Source of the DNA: Mesostigma viride
Taxonomy: Eukaryota; Streptophyta; Mesostigmatophyceae; Mesostigmatales; Mesostigmataceae
Direction of reading: 5' to 3'
NCBI GenBank assembly: GCA_009746045.1
Contig: RPFO01000313.1
Coordinates: 1-55,000, forward strand
Length of the DNA stretch: 55,000 nt
Part shown: positions 53,001-55,000 of the stretch, piece by piece
Position numbering within the stretch: position 1 is the first letter of the stretch
Layout: each line of letters starts with the position of its first letter
Notes under the pieces: model-generated
Seen by the model: only the letters and a program-made list of their open reading frames with translations
Database searches by the model: none
Told to the model about the DNA's origin: nothing
Program-made: the position numbers and the translations under genes

Positions 53001-54983
53001 GACTGCGCCAACCAACGGACATGTCACCATGTCGCTCCATACATCTCCACAGGCTCCAACTGCTTGGAACGCTATGGACGGCTCACCATTGGGGTATGGA
53101 ACCACCGTGGGAACCTGGGGAACTGCACTAGTGCGCTGCTGGCTACTTGTGCTGACCACTCCCGCTTGCACCACGGGCACTGCGGCTTCTACCGGCTGAC
53201 GCCCGTAGGTGACGGACTCAGAATTGCGCAAGGTGCGCACATCATGCCCATCTGCGAACAACTGGATCTCGGACACAACCGACCCCAGCCACTCAACCCC
53301 CTTCTGCCCGAAGGTGTCGACCACCTGCCGTGCTGAAAACATGGGTACGTCCACAATGAACGGCATTGGGTACACAGGCGCCAATCGCCTACGCTGCTCC
53401 AGCCCAGCAGGGTTCGCATGCTCAAAAGCAGATTGCACCCCAGCCAGCGGCATGGAAAAGGACGCGGGCAACTGCCCGGCAGGCAACATGGGTGCCTGCT
53501 GAAAAGAAAGCGGGCTGCGTGCCTGCTTGCCTTTGGTAGCCTCCGCAGCGTTGATCTCGACGTCACCCGGCATGGGCGCCCAGAATGGGTCCTCCCGGTA
53601 CACCGTCGCGAATTGGTTGGGGGGCGCCGTCGCCTCCTCACCATGCTTGATGGCAGCCACCTGGGCTTCCATCGAGTCGGTCTTGCCCGCCATCTCGGCG
53701 AAGTGGACCGTCTTGATGCCCGCGGCTGGACACTTGTTCATCAGGTGCCACTTCGTGTCTGCCCCATGCGGCTTCGTGCAGCGGCTTGGACACTCGCGAC
53801 TAAGGTGCCCATCCTTGTCGCAAAGGTAACATTTACCGCGTGACGGGGTGGGTGCGCCCAGCGCGCCTTGCACGCCCTGCGCCTCCTGAGTCCCATCCGA
53901 TGACGGCGGACGACCGCCTCCGCCTCGACCACCACCGCGACCCCGACCACCGTAGCCACTGCCGCCGCCACCACGACTGACACCGCCACTGCCACCCTGA
54001 CCGCCACCGCCGCTGCCCCCGTGACCGGCGTTGCCACCACCCTGAGTGCCGACATATTCACCGCGCCCCGCACCAGGCAGCCGCTGGCCACCCTTGACCG
54101 CGATGGCCTTCTCCATCTCAGCCATCTTCTTGCGCATCTCAGCCAGCTCAGACGAGATACCCTTCTCGCCTTCCGCACGCTTCCTGAGCAGCCGCTTGAA
54201 TGCTGCACAGAGAGTCACCAAAGTCCACTCCCCACCGGGCGGCTCCGGAAGATCGATGGCCAGCAGGGGCACTGCACTCCGCCATAACCGGCAAGCCTTG
54301 GTCTGCGTATAATCAGGCACTTTGCCCGCAAACGCGAGAAGCCGGTCAAGGGAGAAAGCCGGATCCTCACCCTCGGCGACGGTGAACGCTCCATTCCATT
54401 CCGCGATGGCCTTGACGTGCTCAACTGGGTACTCCAGCCGCAGTTGCTGCCACAGCTGCTCTGCCGGGTCGACATCGAAGATGATCGAGTCGAGATCCGG
54501 TGTGCCCATGTCCGTGAGCGCAAACCATATGTCCGTGCGATGACATCGGTCCACGAGCGCTCGGTAATGCTGGACCAAAACCTGGACCTTCTTCTTGGTC
54601 AGGTCATGGAAAAAAAGGTGAATAAAATCCATCACCATCTCATGGCGAAGAGGATACCCCGAGGCATAACGATAAGTGTTACAATGAGCTCGGAAGAGCT
54701 CATAGGCTTCCTCTAAAGTCGCACCCGTGCCTGCTGAGGTGAACTTCTCGCGAAGCTCCACCTTGGGCAGCGATGGCACACGAGTGGATTCGCCATGCAC
54801 GCCGTACGGCATGCGGTGGGGTCGCTGGACGTCGTCGCCCTCACCCCATGGTATGCTGGCTACCTCCCGATCGACTTGGCCCCAGCCGAAGTCTGACCGA
54901 GTGCCGCCAAGCCTGGGCCGCCCTGCGGTGCCACCCAACGGCGTTGCTGCCGCCGTCATGGGTGGCCGACCTGTGCTAAACAA
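49893..54983 (-). CDS. Gypsy polyprotein: gag, protease, cytosine-C5 DNA methyltransferase, reverse transcriptase
   Basis: 1696 codons in one frame. Gag capsid-like region to about residue 290, Gly-rich stretch, CCHC knuckle (CYLCDKDGHLSREC, about 385). Retropepsin KLDSGAQPLVI (about 660) and ALLGVDVL. Then a C5-methyltransferase (about 895-1225): motif I VVLELFAGIGGG, IV IAGWECQGLSQAG with the catalytic Cys, VI YLFENV, VIII THRLRAYW, X LIGQAMSVLQVGY. A hydrophobic stretch (IILMTALLTSTVLAG) follows, then the gypsy RT with FVSSLDLRSGFHQI, PFGHRNASAVFQR and CYIDDVIVFS. The frame runs out at 49893 because of a frameshift at about 49960 at the start of RNase H. The enzyme would transfer methyl groups from S-adenosylmethionine to cytosine. 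The start ATG (54983) is the first in frame in the window. Confidence 0.92.
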   Translation of the reverse strand: MFSTGRPPMTAAATPLGGTAGRPRLGGTRSDFGWGQVDREVASIPWGEGDDVQRPHRMPYGVHGESTRVPSLPKVELREKFTSAGTGATLEEAYELFRAHCNTYRYASGYPLRHEMVMDFIHLFFHDLTKKKVQVLVQHYRALVDRCHRTDIWFALTDMGTPDLDSIIFDVDPAEQLWQQLRLEYPVEHVKAIAEWNGAFTVAEGEDPAFSLDRLLAFAGKVPDYTQTKACRLWRSAVPLLAIDLPEPPGGEWTLVTLCAAFKRLLRKRAEGEKGISSELAEMRKKMAEMEKAIAVKGGQRLPGAGRGEYVGTQGGGNAGHGGSGGGGQGGSGGVSRGGGGSGYGGRGRGGGRGGGGRPPSSDGTQEAQGVQGALGAPTPSRGKCYLCDKDGHLSRECPSRCTKPHGADTKWHLMNKCPAAGIKTVHFAEMAGKTDSMEAQVAAIKHGEEATAPPNQFATVYREDPFWAPMPGDVEINAAEATKGKQARSPLSFQQAPMLPAGQLPASFSMPLAGVQSAFEHANPAGLEQRRRLAPVYPMPFIVDVPMFSARQVVDTFGQKGVEWLGSVVSEIQLFADGHDVRTLRNSESVTYGRQPVEAAVPVVQAGVVSTSSQQRTSAVPQVPTVVPYPNGEPSIAFQAVGACGDVWSDMVTCPLVGAVKLDSGAQPLVISTDLATMLNLTYENGGLVESPVSVSGWQGPASKPYAMTAVKVNVIFNPLRASSMTTVSAYALVVNKCGYSALLGVDVLARAMVQVDYRAEEASYIPDWDGAGLKRASVPVSCFSSSAGAARLNPSAAAGVVEVSMVEVRAAGSSAWDKHRTVLPQPTASIAKMRTQWSLDAVTSTRQLAMRKRVTEAVITIPQMASHGLTLVQPGVSEAQGNFSAAILPQAPDFAKGAVVLELFAGIGGGIAGFLAAGGVCRKLIAVEPSHKARQVYFSHCGVLSREYPAQFPPSAWRDPFGECPQDIRAIGEVQVQQLLRRHHAIDLVIAGWECQGLSQAGQGRGLADPRSALFWELLRVVGLLQSRQPHPPAYLFENVVAGDSPHQAVREDWATIVALLGEPIVCDNAGLGGLTHRLRAYWTNVACATGVQAVLGAVARQHPSVSAEVALPSHLVTQKVDSEDRPPYARVNRVGSPMCALPTLVSYQGSTAYRDRGKGLVWDTTTGLLVQPPAEFREASMGFHVGASALPGVLESERWSLIGQAMSVLQVGYVLLASVAVRQSGGASPANPPQQVEARAAKLKRPAATGTSSAWGWRLRQVWTIILMTALLTSTVLAGEPTLHRVIHRAAREAPAVGVTPGVAAFSLFHDDAARAPHLEAHAVAVGDPADTHPWAIGEHLSDAQRSAMLKWLGTARGAFAFTSDELGCFNGGTMRVPLDTDTPLFRRQHRLSQAELDFVAEQCKELEDAGIIRQSSSSYAAAVVVAPKKDAITGAWTGMRMATDLRLLNAHTPVDRYPMPRVDDVLDKISPHVKFVSSLDLRSGFHQIAVAPEDQRKLAFWGGGNLYEWVRMPFGHRNASAVFQRAMDKVLAGLPFAACYIDDVIVFSATFEEHLAHLEQVRLALEEHNMRLHPEKCKFAQRTLSFLGHQIVPGGRTPDAAKVESIAQAAVPTDVSGVRAYLGLAGYYRGYIENFSSKVKPLTELLKKGCVWAWGPAQQRAIETIKQELTSARFCAPLTMLCHLCYIPTGPR

Positions 54984-55000
54984 GCCACCTGATGCTCCCC

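Larger units (their letters stand above)
46923..55000 (-). mobile_element. Ty3/gypsy retrotransposon with DNA methyltransferase and PHD finger (5' LTR off window)
   Basis: On minus the order is gag, protease, C5-methyltransferase, RT, RNase H, integrase, PHD finger. Protease-RT-RNase H-integrase is gypsy order; the methyltransferase sits between protease and RT. It is inserted in the gag of the host copia. Only one frameshift (about 49960) interrupts over 7.2 kb of coding sequence, so the copy is young. The left boundary is tentative. Confidence 0.88.

Noticed and set aside
1-55000. CRISPR arrays, rRNA, bacterial operons or integrated viruses
   Set aside because: No regular spacer arrays, rRNA-like stretches or capsid/terminase genes; all long frames fit transposable elements.

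Overview
The window is eukaryotic nuclear DNA made almost entirely of transposable elements, with no bacterial, viral or ordinary host gene. Spliceosomal introns, Ty1/copia and Ty3/gypsy elements, a CACTA (En/Spm) element, a hAT, TTAA-target transposons, a DIRS/PAT element with split direct repeats and two kinds of LINE suggest a green-lineage organism, probably an alga. That assignment is inference.

The layout is a nest of insertions. A minus-strand Ty1/copia element (host copia) runs across the window. Its gag end, protease, integrase and first RT half lie at 43255-46919. The RT end is at 41584-41705, a connector at 19189-19222, the RNase H at 9905-10098, and the next codons at 1-14. Five insertions separate these pieces: a hAT (41706-43254), a 22-kb CACTA (19223-41583), a foldback element with tRNA-like arms (10104-19183), a copia-like element A (15-9904) and, at the right, a gypsy element that leaves the window. 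Target-site duplications (TSDs) show the nesting directly: CCATG for A, TGTAC for the foldback, and an 8-bp near-match for the hAT. The foldback holds copia-like element B (10248-18646, TSD TTTAA), which holds a TTAA transposon (14481-16387). Element A holds a 2-kb non-autonomous LTR element (7432-9489, TSD ACTTG). The CACTA holds a DIRS in intron 1 (24989-30306), a TTAA transposon in exon 3 (31311-36158) that itself carries an endonuclease-type LINE (32857-35999, 12-bp TSD), and an ORF1-only LINE in intron 3 (36483-38470).

The CACTA carries two divergent genes whose splice phases close exactly: a 941-aa TNP2-type transposase on + and a 752-aa proline-rich, coiled-coil protein on -. Its termini read CACTAGGAAGTCGG and are backed by dense CTCAGG/CCTGAG subterminal repeats.

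Two things look new. First, the gypsy element (47704-54983) encodes gag, protease, a full set of cytosine-C5 DNA methyltransferase motifs, RT, RNase H, integrase and a C-terminal PHD finger, so one retrotransposon holds both a DNA-methylation writer and a chromatin-reader domain. Second, elements A and B form a divergent copia-like family with integrase first, then a degenerate retropepsin-like domain, then RT and RNase H. They have an HGDD box instead of YVDD, and LTRs ending AGTT...AACT instead of TG...CA. In A, gag and pol are separated by one in-frame UGA followed by CUG.
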